The translations under genes were made by a program, and so were the position numbers. The notes beneath the pieces are model-generated. The model made no database searches. It saw only the letters and a list, made by a program, of their open reading frames with translations, and was not told the origin of the DNA. Shown here piece by piece: positions 9,178 through 17,548 of a stretch of 64,000 nucleotides of DNA (within the stretch, counting starts at the first letter, position 1; each line of letters begins with the position of its first letter). The DNA is from Pedococcus dokdonensis (GTDB lineage: Bacteria > Actinomycetota > Actinomycetes > Actinomycetales > Dermatophilaceae), in assembly GCF_900104525.1 (NCBI RefSeq), contig NZ_LT629711.1, positions 3,100,001-3,164,000 on the forward strand, written 5' to 3'.

Positions 9178-10062
9178 ATGGCAGACCTGATCCTCACCTC
9201 GCCGTCGAACCCGCGCCTCAAGGCCGTCGCCGCACTGCGTCGCCGGCGCACGCGGGAGGAGTCCGGCCGCACCCTCGTCGAGGGCTACGAGGAGCTGGGT
9301 CTCGCGCTCGGCGCAGGCGTCCGGCCCGAGACGATCTACTACTGCCCCGAGCTGATGCTCGACCCGGCCACCCAGACACGGGTGGTCGACGAGGCGCGTC
9401 GCGACGGCGTGGAGACCGTCCAGGTGTCGCGCACGGCCTTCGAGCGCACGGCCTACCGCGAGGGGCCGGACGGCTTCATCGCCGTGGTGCCCTCGGTCGG
9501 GCAGCCGTGCCGCGACCTGGCTGTCGGTCCGCGGGCCCTCACCGTGCTGTGTCAGGGCGTGGAGAAGCCGGGGAACCTCGGTGCGATGCTGCGCACGGCT
9601 GACGCCGCCGGGGTCGAGGCGGTGATCGCTGCCGACCCGGTCACCGACTGGGGCAACCCCAACCTGGTCCGTGCCTCGAAGGGCACCGTCTTCAGCGTGC
9701 CGGTGGCGAGCGACCCGACCCCCGACACCCTCGCCTGGCTCGACGCGAACGGCATCGCTCTCGTCGCCACCACCCCCGACACCGAGGTGCTGCACACCGA
9801 GGTCGACTACACCGGACCGGTCGCGATCGCCGTCGGTGCGGAGAAGTACGGGTTGACCGACGAGGTGCTCCAGCACGCAGCGCACCGCGTCCGGATCCCC
9901 ATGGTGGGGAAGGCAAACTCGCTCAACGTCGCGACATCGGCGGCCATCGTGATCTACGAGGCGGTCCGCCAGCGTGCCGCTGCCACAAGGGTCGCCGGGG
10001 CTGCGAGGCGACCGGGCCGGCCTGGTCCCACTGACCCCACCCGTGTCAGGAGCACTCCCTGA
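9178..10062 (+). CDS. TrmH/SpoU-type RNA 2'-O-methyltransferase
   Basis: 294 residues. An N-terminal substrate-binding domain (LILTSPSNPRLKAV) precedes a SPOUT domain with motif 1 EKPGNLGAMLRTADAAG (N133, R139), motif 2 IAVGAEKYGL (about 219-228) and motif 3 IPMVGKANSLNVATSAA (about 240-256), which form the trefoil knot that binds S-adenosylmethionine. It probably methylates a ribose in 23S rRNA or tRNA. The C-terminal 25 residues are a basic, proline-rich tail. Confidence 0.9.
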   Translation: MADLILTSPSNPRLKAVAALRRRRTREESGRTLVEGYEELGLALGAGVRPETIYYCPELMLDPATQTRVVDEARRDGVETVQVSRTAFERTAYREGPDGFIAVVPSVGQPCRDLAVGPRALTVLCQGVEKPGNLGAMLRTADAAGVEAVIAADPVTDWGNPNLVRASKGTVFSVPVASDPTPDTLAWLDANGIALVATTPDTEVLHTEVDYTGPVAIAVGAEKYGLTDEVLQHAAHRVRIPMVGKANSLNVATSAAIVIYEAVRQRAAATRVAGAARRPGRPGPTDPTRVRSTP

Positions 10063-10073
10063 CGTATGTCACG

Positions 10074-10718
10074 ATGTCTGGTATGCGCGTTGACCACGTT
10101 TCGTATGCGGCAGAGCACGACGGACTGCAGGCGACCGCGGAGCGCCTCGCCAAGCTGATCGGGGTCGACCCGGTCGACGGAGGCATCCACCCGCGGTTCG
10201 GCACGCGCAACGTGATCCTCCCGCTGGCGCACGAGCGCTACGTCGAGGTCGTCGAGGTGCTGGACCACCCCGCCTCCGACAAGGCGCCGTTCGGACAGGC
10301 CGTGCGAGCCCGGTCCGAGGCCGGCGGCGGTTGGCTCGGCTGGTGCGTCGCGGTCGACGACCTCGCCCCGCTGGAGTCGCGGATCGGTCGCGAGGCCGTG
10401 CCCGGCAACCGGCACCGTCCCGACGGCGTCGAGCTGCGGTGGCGCCAGCTGGGCATCAAGGGCCTGATGTCCGACCCGCAGCTGCCCTACTTCGTGCAGT
10501 GGGAGGACTCCACCGTCCACCCCTCGGTCGGCGCGCACACGCAGGTCACCATCGACAACCTGCAGATCGCCGGTGACCCGGACCGGGTCCGCGACTGGCT
10601 GGGCCTGCCCCCCGACGCGACCTCGTCGGTCATCGACTTCACCTTCGTCGCCCCCCGTGGCACCCCCGGCCTGCTGGCGGTCACGTTCGACACCCCGACC
10701 GGCAAGGTCACCGTCTGA
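10074..10718 (+). CDS. Glyoxalase-like (VOC) domain protein
   Basis: 214 residues of the glyoxalase-like domain type: VDHVSYAAEHDGLQATAERLAKLIG at the start, an RNVILPL strand and ERYVEVVEVLDHP in the first half, and a second VTIDNLQIAGDP half. These are beta-alpha-beta-beta-beta modules of the vicinal-oxygen-chelate fold. Two possible starts (ATG 10074 or 10083) cannot be separated because no good ribosome site is present. It follows the methyltransferase by 11 bp. Confidence 0.75.
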   Translation: MSGMRVDHVSYAAEHDGLQATAERLAKLIGVDPVDGGIHPRFGTRNVILPLAHERYVEVVEVLDHPASDKAPFGQAVRARSEAGGGWLGWCVAVDDLAPLESRIGREAVPGNRHRPDGVELRWRQLGIKGLMSDPQLPYFVQWEDSTVHPSVGAHTQVTIDNLQIAGDPDRVRDWLGLPPDATSSVIDFTFVAPRGTPGLLAVTFDTPTGKVTV

Positions 10719-10743
10719 CCACCAGGTCCATCCGCCCGACGCC

Positions 10744-10775
10744 ACGCCCCGCCGACCCAGGTCACCGCGGGGCGT
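10744..10775 (+). terminator. Hairpin after the VOC gene
   Basis: ACGCCCCGC (10744-10752) pairs with GCGGGGCGT (10767-10775) around a 14-base loop, 26 bp after the VOC stop codon. No T-run follows. The gap to the convergent peptidase gene is otherwise filled by the tandem repeat below. Confidence 0.55.
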
Positions 10776-10792
10776 CGTCGTCTCCGGCTCAG

Positions 10793-10895
10793 TTCCGGTC
10801 TCGGCCGCATTCCGGGCCCCGGCAGTCGTTCCGGGCCCGGCAATCGTTCCGGGCCCGGCAGTCGTTCCGGGCTCGGCCCTCGTTCCGGGTTCAGC
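10793..10895. repeat. 18-bp tandem repeat, six copies
   Basis: TTCCGG starts at 10793, 10810, 10829, 10847, 10865 and 10883, giving a mainly 18-bp period with a unit like TTCCGGGCCCGGCAGTCG. The last copy runs into the stop codon of the peptidase gene (10891-10893). Each unit carries the palindrome CCGGGCCCGG or a variant. Confidence 0.8.
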
Positions 10896-11553
10896 CGTCC
10901 AGTAGCGCCCAGCGGCCCTCGGAGACGACCTCGACCTCGCCGTCGACCACGACGATCGCGGTCTGCTCGTCGATCACGTACCCGGGGTTGCCCAGCGCCT
11001 CGGCCCAGCGCTCCGCGTGCTCCATGGTGTTGGTGGGGAAGAAGTCGAGGTGCGGGAAGATCGAGAAGTCGACCCAGCCCAGCGCCGTGTCATCGACGGC
11101 CGAGGGCCACTCGACGAAGTAGTCGCCGATCCGCGGGGCCGTCACCATGCTGCCCGCGCTCACCCCGACCCAGACCGTCTCCTCGAGCTCGGGGACGAGG
11201 TCGAGCAGCCCGGACTGCCGCATCCAGTGCGCGAGGTAGGTCGCGTCACCGCCGTCGACGAGCAGCACGTCGGCCTCGCGGACCCAGGGCTCCCAGCGCT
11301 CGCGGCTGATGCTGGGCAGGGCGGTGAGCTCGAGCACGCCGAGCGATCCCCAGCCCAAGCCGGTGAAGCCGCTCCACGTCGGCTCCGCGGCGATGAGCCC
11401 CCGCACCGAGGTGGGGCTGCACATCGGGTGTCCCCACTGCGCGGTCGGGATGACGAGCGCCCGGCACTCCTCGATCGGCTCGGGCAGGAGACGCACCAGC
11501 CCGGCGTGGATGCTGGGGTTCGTGACGCCACCGGATGTCAGGAGAAGCTTCAT
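10891..11553 (-). CDS. Peptidase E-like (S51) glutamine-amidotransferase-fold protein
   Basis: 220 residues. The nucleophile elbow is GVSAGSM (S132) and the N-terminal KLLLTSGG strand, VLLVDGGDATYL and IGDYFVEW segments fit peptidase E/cyanophycinase relatives, serine hydrolases that cleave Asp-X or beta-aspartyl peptides. I chose ATG 11553, preceded by AGAGG at a normal distance; the upstream ATG at 11568 would add MTEVR. The stop codon lies inside the 18-bp tandem repeat. Confidence 0.8.
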   Translation of the reverse strand: MKLLLTSGGVTNPSIHAGLVRLLPEPIEECRALVIPTAQWGHPMCSPTSVRGLIAAEPTWSGFTGLGWGSLGVLELTALPSISRERWEPWVREADVLLVDGGDATYLAHWMRQSGLLDLVPELEETVWVGVSAGSMVTAPRIGDYFVEWPSAVDDTALGWVDFSIFPHLDFFPTNTMEHAERWAEALGNPGYVIDEQTAIVVVDGEVEVVSEGRWALLDG

Positions 11554-11614
11554 GCGGACCTCTGTCATGGGTGCGGGCTCGGGACATGGTGCAGACCGTT
11601 CGACGAGCCCGAAC

Positions 11615-13168
11615 TCATCGCCCGCCGGCACGGCGGGGTCGTCGTCCTGCGGGCGGACCAGCTCCCGGTGCGCCACATCTCGGCATCGGGTCGTCGCCTG
11701 GGTCGACGTCGGGGTCGTCGTCTGGGTCGTCGCGAGTCCCGGTGTCGTCGTCCCACGGCACCGCGGGAACGGCGCGGAGCTGACGACTCCACGCACTCGC
11801 GTCGTCGGGGAGGATCTCGATGTCGTGCCACCGGGCGCGCTCGCCGGTCGGTGGTTGGTATGCGGCGTGCGCGCCGGGCTGCTCGGGTGGGTCGCCGCCG
11901 GGCGGCGCGGCCAGCTCGACCGCGGTCGGTGGCCTCACCCGCAGGCCATGGCGGTTGGTGACGAGCAGTCCGTCGGGCCGGGTCGGGTCACCGGAGACGC
12001 GGTAGTCGCCCCGGTCGATGGCGTCGTGGTGGAACGGGCAGAGGCTGACCTGGTTGTCGACGTCGGTCGCCCCACCCGAGGCCCACTCGTGCAGGTGGTG
12101 GATCTCCACGAACCGGGTCGCCGAGCACCCGGGGAACCGGCAGCCTCGGTCGCGGTCCTCGATCAGCCGGCGACTCCGCCTCGGCAGGATCCGCATCGCA
12201 CGACCCACGCTGACCGGTCTGCCCTCGGTCTCCCAGACCGGCTGCACCACCCCGTCGGAGACGAACCGGTCGAGCAACCGCCGGGGGATGGCACCACCGG
12301 CGTTGACCCAGGCTCCGTCGGTCGCGAGGTGCAGGTAGACCCGGTAGTGGCCGGCCCGGCCCGAGGACTCGACCGACGAGAGCGAACGCTGCGCGATCTC
12401 CTCGAGGGCATCCGCGTAGGACGGGCGGCCCGCACCCGTCGCCGGACGGGCGACGGACGATCCCGCGACGGCCGGCCCCGCACCGGACTCACCCGCCGCG
12501 TCGGTGAACAGCGCGTCCTTGGCCTCCTTGAGTGCCTGCTCGACCAGCGCCCCGACCGGGGCCGGCGCGCTGTAGCGGAGCTGGAACCGACCGTGGGTGT
12601 CGTAGTGCATCGACAGCTCCGGCCGGGCGCAGGCACGCCGCTCGGATGCACTGTGCTCGATCGTCTGCACCGGCACTGGGTCGACGTCGGGATCCGGGTC
12701 CGGGTCAGCCTCCTGGTCGGGCGCGACGGTCGCAGCGAAGGCCTGCCGGCTCAGCGCTCGCCTCAGCTGGGGCACCGTGGCGTGCCGCGCGAACTCGGCG
12801 GCAGAGGCCTGATGGGTGACCGGGGCGTGGTGCGCCACGACCGCCGCCTGGTCGAGCGAGAGCGTCCCCTCGCGCAGCGCGGCGGTCGCGTCCGGCAGCT
12901 CGCAGCGACGACGGGCGATCGCGACGACATCGCGCGCGTGAGCAGGCGACAAGCCGGCCCGCACCACGAAGTAGTGCTCCGGCGAGCGGAACCCGCCGTC
13001 GCCCCAGAGGTCGTGCTCGATCACCTCGACGGCCAGATCCACGAGCTCACCCTGAAGGCGGTTCAGCCGGCCCGCGACCTCCGCGGTCCGCATCCACACG
13101 TCTTCGTGCGCCTCGGAGCGCGTGACGGCCACGGCGGTGGCTGCGGCGACGGCGGCGCTGGCTGGCAT
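11615..13168 (-). CDS. DUF222 / HNH endonuclease domain protein (13E12-like)
   Basis: 517 residues. The N-terminal two thirds is the DUF222 helical region and the C-terminal third contains an HNH nuclease motif: CRFPGCSATRFVEIHHLHEW followed by DNQVSLCPFHHDAI, with the Cys pairs and histidines intact. Acidic Asp/Pro runs occur mid-protein and at the C-terminus. The ATG at 13168 has GGAGG almost touching it. A LexA-type box lies 8-23 bases upstream, pointing to DNA-damage induction. Such proteins are abundant in actinobacteria with no settled function. Confidence 0.85.
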   Translation of the reverse strand: MPASAAVAAATAVAVTRSEAHEDVWMRTAEVAGRLNRLQGELVDLAVEVIEHDLWGDGGFRSPEHYFVVRAGLSPAHARDVVAIARRRCELPDATAALREGTLSLDQAAVVAHHAPVTHQASAAEFARHATVPQLRRALSRQAFAATVAPDQEADPDPDPDVDPVPVQTIEHSASERRACARPELSMHYDTHGRFQLRYSAPAPVGALVEQALKEAKDALFTDAAGESGAGPAVAGSSVARPATGAGRPSYADALEEIAQRSLSSVESSGRAGHYRVYLHLATDGAWVNAGGAIPRRLLDRFVSDGVVQPVWETEGRPVSVGRAMRILPRRSRRLIEDRDRGCRFPGCSATRFVEIHHLHEWASGGATDVDNQVSLCPFHHDAIDRGDYRVSGDPTRPDGLLVTNRHGLRVRPPTAVELAAPPGGDPPEQPGAHAAYQPPTGERARWHDIEILPDDASAWSRQLRAVPAVPWDDDTGTRDDPDDDPDVDPGDDPMPRCGAPGAGPPAGRRPRRAGGR

Positions 13169-13175
13169 ACCTCCA

Positions 13176-13191
13176 TCGTACACTTGTTCGA
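13176..13191 (-). promoter_or_regulatory. LexA (SOS) box upstream of DUF222-HNH gene 1
   Basis: On the minus strand TCGAACAAGTGTACGA matches the actinobacterial LexA consensus TCGAAC-N4-GTTCGA at 11 of 12 fixed positions. It sits directly upstream of the start codon at 13168, where a bound repressor would block transcription or initiation. Confidence 0.7.
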
Positions 13192-13258
13192 ATGCCGGAG
13201 ACAGAGTTGTCCACACTCCGAAAGGATTGCTGCACAACGGAATCCGCCCCGGGGGGGC

Positions 13259-13528
13259 TCAGAAGTAGCGCTGCCAGCCCGTCCCGATGACCCGCCCGGC
13301 ATACACGCGGCCCTTGCCGTTCCCGGCATACAGGCGGAACTCACCGGCCATGGTGATGCCGACGACGTCCGCCCGACCGTCACCGGTGAAGTCGCCCAGC
13401 GGTCCCACCGAGCCGAGGGTGTTCCAACCGGTGCCCACCTGGGACCGGACTGCCCGGAAGCCACCCTTGCCGTTGCCGGGGTAGAGCCAGAGCACACCGG
13501 CCTTGTCCACGGCCAGGACACCGACCAC
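13259..13528 (-). pseudogene. Remnant of an FG-GAP/VCBS repeat protein
   Basis: About 89 codons encode two FG-GAP-like repeats (WLYPGNGKGGF, LGDFTGDGRADVVGI, RLYAGNGKGR). Such repeats normally form large secreted beta-propeller proteins. Reading upstream in frame meets a stop about 12 codons above (residues PDSTSVVGVL precede), there is no start codon with a ribosome site, and no signal peptide. The piece ends in the natural-looking GTGWQRYF. I read it as the surviving C-terminus of a larger gene lost by deletion. Confidence 0.65.
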
Positions 13529-13579
13529 CGAGGTCGAGTCGGGCAGATCGGGCGCTCACTCCTTGCGCGGACGCACCGG

Positions 13580-13978
13580 TCAGGCGCCGAAGTACTCCGT
13601 GACCAGCTTGGCCGGCGCCCTGGTCGCCCACGCGTCCGTGATCACCTCGGCGAGCTCGGCACGGGTCAGGCGGCCGAGGTCCTGCTCACGCACCAGCACC
13701 GCGTTGTACCCGTCGAAGTGCGGGGTCGTGAACCACGGACCGTCACCGTCGACGAGGGCCTCCTTGTCGTTCTGGTCGGCCACCCTCACCATGATCACGT
13801 CCTGCATCCGCTCACCGGTCTGCGCGTCGACCGCGTCGGGGCGTGGCTCGCGGAAGTGCAGGAACGACTTCTTCCGCACCACGTAGGCCGGCCTGCCGCC
13901 GTTCTCCTCCTCGACCACCTCGGGGAGGGCGAGGGCGATCTCCGCGATGTCCGACAGCCTCGCCTTGCGTGCAGCCAT
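13580..13978 (-). CDS. MmcQ/YjbR family protein
   Basis: 132 residues of the MmcQ/YjbR type (CyaY-like fold, sometimes called DNA-binding): LSDIAEIALALPEVVEEENGG at the N-terminus, AYVVRKKSFLHF, then GPWFTTPHFDGYNAVLVR and a C-terminal helix ending LVTEYFGA. The role in cells is unknown. The ATG start is clear and lies 10 bp after the stop of the DUF2568-like gene. Confidence 0.8.
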   Translation of the reverse strand: MAARKARLSDIAEIALALPEVVEEENGGRPAYVVRKKSFLHFREPRPDAVDAQTGERMQDVIMVRVADQNDKEALVDGDGPWFTTPHFDGYNAVLVREQDLGRLTRAELAEVITDAWATRAPAKLVTEYFGA

Positions 13979-13988
13979 GTCGCCGACG

Positions 13989-14354
13989 TTACGCCGCGGG
14001 ACGCTCGCCCGCTGCCGCCTCGCGGACCAGGGCCTGGATCGCGGGGAGCTGGGCCAAGCCGTTCACCACGACCGAGAAGACGAGGAACGCCAACGCCCAG
14101 CCGTGGTGCCCGGCGACCCACAGACCCACCGACGCGAGCCCGAAGACCAGCACCTTGGTGACCGGCCGCACCACCGGACCACCCTTGGGCGCCTTGGGCG
14201 ACGCGAACACCCACCACACCGCGATGACCACGACGACCATCGCGACCGCGAGCAGGACGCCCCCTGCGTGGTTGCCCCACACGGCGGCCGCGGCGGCGGC
14301 GAGCAGCTCGTCGAGGAACACCAACGCCAGCACCAGCCAACCGAAGGCCTTCAT
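13989..14354 (-). CDS. YrdB family (DUF2568) membrane protein
   Basis: 121 residues with four hydrophobic helices (FGWLVLALVFLDELLA, VLLAVAMVVVVIAVWWVF, VLVFGLASVGLWVA, ALAFLVFSVVV), a pattern typical of YrdB/DUF2568. The segment WWVFASPKAPKG between helices 2 and 3 is characteristic. Function unknown. It follows purB by 28 bp on the same strand and precedes the MmcQ gene, so all three may be one transcript. Confidence 0.75.
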   Translation of the reverse strand: MKAFGWLVLALVFLDELLAAAAAAVWGNHAGGVLLAVAMVVVVIAVWWVFASPKAPKGGPVVRPVTKVLVFGLASVGLWVAGHHGWALAFLVFSVVVNGLAQLPAIQALVREAAAGERPAA

Positions 14355-14382
14355 CGCCGCGCCGTGCCCAGTCGTCGAGGGC

Positions 14383-15792
14383 TCACTCGACGAAGTCGAC
14401 GAGCTCGGGCGCGGCGCCGATGTAGGTCTGGGGGGTGAGCTCGGAGAGCCGCTTCGCGACGTCGTCGGGCAGGCCGAGCCCGGCCACGAACTCGCGCAGG
14501 TCGTCACCGGTGATCCGGCGCCCGCGGGTGAGCTCCTTGAGCCGCTCGTAGGGGTTCTCCATGCCGGCCACGCCCTGGGCGCCGAGCGCACGCATCGCGG
14601 ACTGCACCGGCTCGCCGAGCACTTCCCAGTTGGCGTCGAGGTCCGCCGCCATCGCCGACGGCACGGCATCGAGACCGGCCAGGCCGCGGGACGCGTTGTC
14701 GATCGCCAGGAGGGAGTGCCCGAAGGCGACGCCGATGTTGCGCTGCATCGAGGAGTCGGTGAGGTCGCGCTGCAGCCGGCTGTTCACCAAGGTCGAGGCC
14801 AGCACGTCGAAGAGCGCGTTGCTGACCTCGAGGTTGGCCTCGGCGTTCTCGAACCGGATCGGGTTGACCTTGTGCGGCATCGTCGACGAGCCCACCGTGC
14901 CCTGACCCCGCACCTGGGCGAAGTAGCCGAGCGAGATGTAGGTCCACACGTCCGTGCAGAGGTTGTGCAGGATCCGGTTGAACCGCGCGAGGTCGGCGTA
15001 GAGCTCGGCCTGCCAGTCGTGCGACTCGATCTGGGTGGTGAGCGGGTTCCACTGCAGCCCAAGCGATTCCACGAACTCGCGGCTCAGCGCCGGCCAGTCG
15101 GCGCCGGGCACGGCAGCGAGGTGCGCGCCATACGTGCCGGTGGCGCCGTTGAGCTTGCCGAGGAACTCGGCCGCGCCGATCCGGCGCAGCTGTCGACCCA
15201 GCCGGTGCGCGAGCACCGCGAGCTCCTTGCCCATCGTCGTCGGCGTGGCCGGCTGCCCGTGGGTGTGGGCGAGCAGCGGCACGTCGCGCAGGTCGGAGGC
15301 CATCGTCGCGACCGCCTCGACGAGCGCGGACGCGCGCGGGAGCCAGACGTCGGTGACGGCGCCCTTGACCATCAGGGCGTAGGACAGGTTGTTAATGTCC
15401 TCGCTGGTGCAGCAGAAGTGGATCAGCTCCGCGAGCCCCGAGTCCGCGGGATCCGGCGCGATGGCGGTGAGCCGTCGCTTGAGGAAGTACTCGACCGCCT
15501 TCACGTCGTGCTGGGTCTCGCGCTCGATCGTCGCGAGCTCCTCGATCTCCGCGGCGCCGAAGTCGTCGACCACCCGCCGCAGCTGCCGCTGCTCGTCGTC
15601 GGTGAGCGTGCGGACGCCCGGCACCACCTGGTGGGTGGTGAGGAAGATCAGCCACTCGACCTCGACCCGGATCCGCTCGCGGTTCAGCGCGGGCTCGGAG
15701 AGGTGGTCGACGAGGGGCGCCACCGCACCGCGGTAGCGACCGTCGAGGGCGCCGAGGGCGATGGGAGGGGTCGCGTCAGCAAGCGAAGCCAT
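14383..15792 (-). CDS. purB: Adenylosuccinate lyase
   Basis: 469 residues of the fumarase/aspartase superfamily. It cleaves SAICAR and adenylosuccinate in purine synthesis. The signature loop SSTMPHKVNP is present, with the catalytic histidine region AHTHGQPATPTTMG and TSEDINNLSYAL. Length and the MASLADATPPIALGALDGRY start match the E. coli-like PurB branch. It is divergent from the aldo-keto reductase with a 145-bp gap. Confidence 0.95.
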   Translation of the reverse strand: MASLADATPPIALGALDGRYRGAVAPLVDHLSEPALNRERIRVEVEWLIFLTTHQVVPGVRTLTDDEQRQLRRVVDDFGAAEIEELATIERETQHDVKAVEYFLKRRLTAIAPDPADSGLAELIHFCCTSEDINNLSYALMVKGAVTDVWLPRASALVEAVATMASDLRDVPLLAHTHGQPATPTTMGKELAVLAHRLGRQLRRIGAAEFLGKLNGATGTYGAHLAAVPGADWPALSREFVESLGLQWNPLTTQIESHDWQAELYADLARFNRILHNLCTDVWTYISLGYFAQVRGQGTVGSSTMPHKVNPIRFENAEANLEVSNALFDVLASTLVNSRLQRDLTDSSMQRNIGVAFGHSLLAIDNASRGLAGLDAVPSAMAADLDANWEVLGEPVQSAMRALGAQGVAGMENPYERLKELTRGRRITGDDLREFVAGLGLPDDVAKRLSELTPQTYIGAAPELVDFVE

Positions 15793-15937
15793 GACCCACA
15801 GTGTCCCAGAGTGCGGGGCCACCCCAGCACACCGGTATGGCGCGTGGACACCTCCGCGCATCCGCCGCCGATCAGCTGCCCGACCGCCGGCCGGACGGGC
15901 CGCGCGAGAGCCGGCCACGCGGCATACGGTGAGAACC

Positions 15938-16969
15938 ATGCGATACACCACGCTCGGCTCCAGCGGCACCGTCGTCTCCACCCAGTGCCTCGGCACGATG
16001 ACCTTCGGCGCGGAGGCCGACGAGGCCACCTCCGGCACGATCATCGAGGCCTTCGTCGAGGCCGGTGGCACGTTCCTCGACACCGCCGACGTCTACAGCG
16101 CCGGGGTTTCGGAGGAGATCATCGGCCGCTGGCTCCAGGCGCACCCGACGGACGCCGACCAGCTCGTCCTCGCGACGAAGGGCCGGTTCCCGATGGGCGA
16201 CGGGCCGAACGACCTCGGACTCTCGCGCCGTCACCTGCGCCGCGCGCTCGACGACTCGTTGCAACGGCTCGGCGTCGAGCACGTCGACCTCTACCAGATG
16301 CACGCCTGGGACGCGGTGACGCCGCTGGACGAGACGCTGCGCTTCCTCGACGACGCGGTCGCCGCAGGCAAGATCTCGTACTACGGCTTCTCCAACTACC
16401 TCGGCTGGCAGGTCACCAAGGCGGTCCACACCGCGCGCGAGCACGGCTGGACGGCGCCGGTCACGCTCCAGCCGCAGTACAACCTGCTGGTCCGCGACAT
16501 CGAGCACGAGGTCGTGCCGGCCTGCCTCGACGGCGGGCTCGGGCTGCTGCCCTGGTCACCGCTGGCCGGCGGCTGGCTGACCGGGAAGTACCAGCGCGAC
16601 GCCAAGCCCCAGGGTGAGTCGCGGCTCGGCGAGGACCCGGAGCGTGGCATGGAGGCCTGGGGTCCGCGCAACGCCGAGGAGCGCACCTGGGCCGTGGTCG
16701 ACGCCGTGGTCGACGTCGCGAAGTCGGCCGGGGTCACGCCGGCGCAGACCGCCCTCGCCTGGGTCGGCGCGCAGCCGGCGGTCACCTCGGTGATCCTGGG
16801 CGCGCGCACCGTCGAGCAGCTGCAGGACAACCTCGCCGCGGCCGACCTCGACCTCACCGACGAGCAGCTCGCACGGCTGTCCGAGGTCAGCGCACCGCAG
16901 ATGCCCGACTACCCCTACGGTCCGATGGGGGTCGGCCAGCGGGAGCGTAAGGTCGAGGGCGGCCGCTGA
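15938..16969 (+). CDS. Aldo/keto reductase
   Basis: 343 residues of the AKR TIM-barrel family. The catalytic tetrad is visible: D48 and Y53 (LDTADVYSAG), K81 (LATKGRF) and H122 (YQMHAWD). The C-terminal cofactor region VTSVILGARTVEQLQDNL matches NADPH-dependent AKR11/AKR12-like members. It probably reduces an aldehyde or ketone; the substrate is unknown. Confidence 0.9.
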   Translation: MRYTTLGSSGTVVSTQCLGTMTFGAEADEATSGTIIEAFVEAGGTFLDTADVYSAGVSEEIIGRWLQAHPTDADQLVLATKGRFPMGDGPNDLGLSRRHLRRALDDSLQRLGVEHVDLYQMHAWDAVTPLDETLRFLDDAVAAGKISYYGFSNYLGWQVTKAVHTAREHGWTAPVTLQPQYNLLVRDIEHEVVPACLDGGLGLLPWSPLAGGWLTGKYQRDAKPQGESRLGEDPERGMEAWGPRNAEERTWAVVDAVVDVAKSAGVTPAQTALAWVGAQPAVTSVILGARTVEQLQDNLAAADLDLTDEQLARLSEVSAPQMPDYPYGPMGVGQRERKVEGGR

Positions 16970-17008
16970 GCTGTCAACGACCCCGAGCAGTCACTGGATC
17001 CCGCGCCG

Positions 17009-17365
17009 TCAGTAGATCGGCGTGTGCCCGAACGGCCTGACCTCCTGTGGCCAGCCGCAGCCCTCGGCGATCTTGGCGGCCCACACCTCGGCTGCCGCGC
17101 GGTCGGGCACGTTGACGATGGTGATCCCCCCGAGCCACTCGGCGGTCTCGGCGTAGGGCCCGTCGGTGACCGACATGGCGCCGCTGGTCCCGTCGGCGCT
17201 GAAGGCCAGGTCGAGGTCCTCCTCGAGGCCACCGGCGAAGACCAGCACCCCAGCGGCCCGGGCCTCCTCGATCACGGCCAGCGAGGTCGGTCCGCGGCTG
17301 GCGAACCACTCCTCGGTGTGCTCCCCGACCCACTGCTGGTTGAAGTAGATGGCGTACAGGCTCAT
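17009..17365 (-). CDS. YCII-related domain protein
   Basis: 118 residues with the YciI-type ferredoxin-like fold. The family signature appears as VTDGPYAETAEWLGGITIVNVPD. An N-terminal MSLYAIYFNQQWVGEHTEEW leads into a helix and LVFAGGL. The biochemical role of stand-alone actinobacterial members is unknown. The 183-bp gap upstream shows nothing I can recognise. Confidence 0.75.
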   Translation of the reverse strand: MSLYAIYFNQQWVGEHTEEWFASRGPTSLAVIEEARAAGVLVFAGGLEEDLDLAFSADGTSGAMSVTDGPYAETAEWLGGITIVNVPDRAAAEVWAAKIAEGCGWPQEVRPFGHTPIY

Positions 17366-17548
17366 GGCGCTCCTCGATCACGACCGCCGGATGCGGCCCT
17401 CACCACCCTGACGGACGAACAGGCCCCAGATCGACAACCAGGGGGTGGCGAGTTCGCGGGCCTTGCCGACCCGGCTCGGTTCACCGACCCGACTGGGAGT
17501 CCGGGGCAACGGTTCGACGGTGGAGTGAAGTGACGCCACGGCCGAGCG

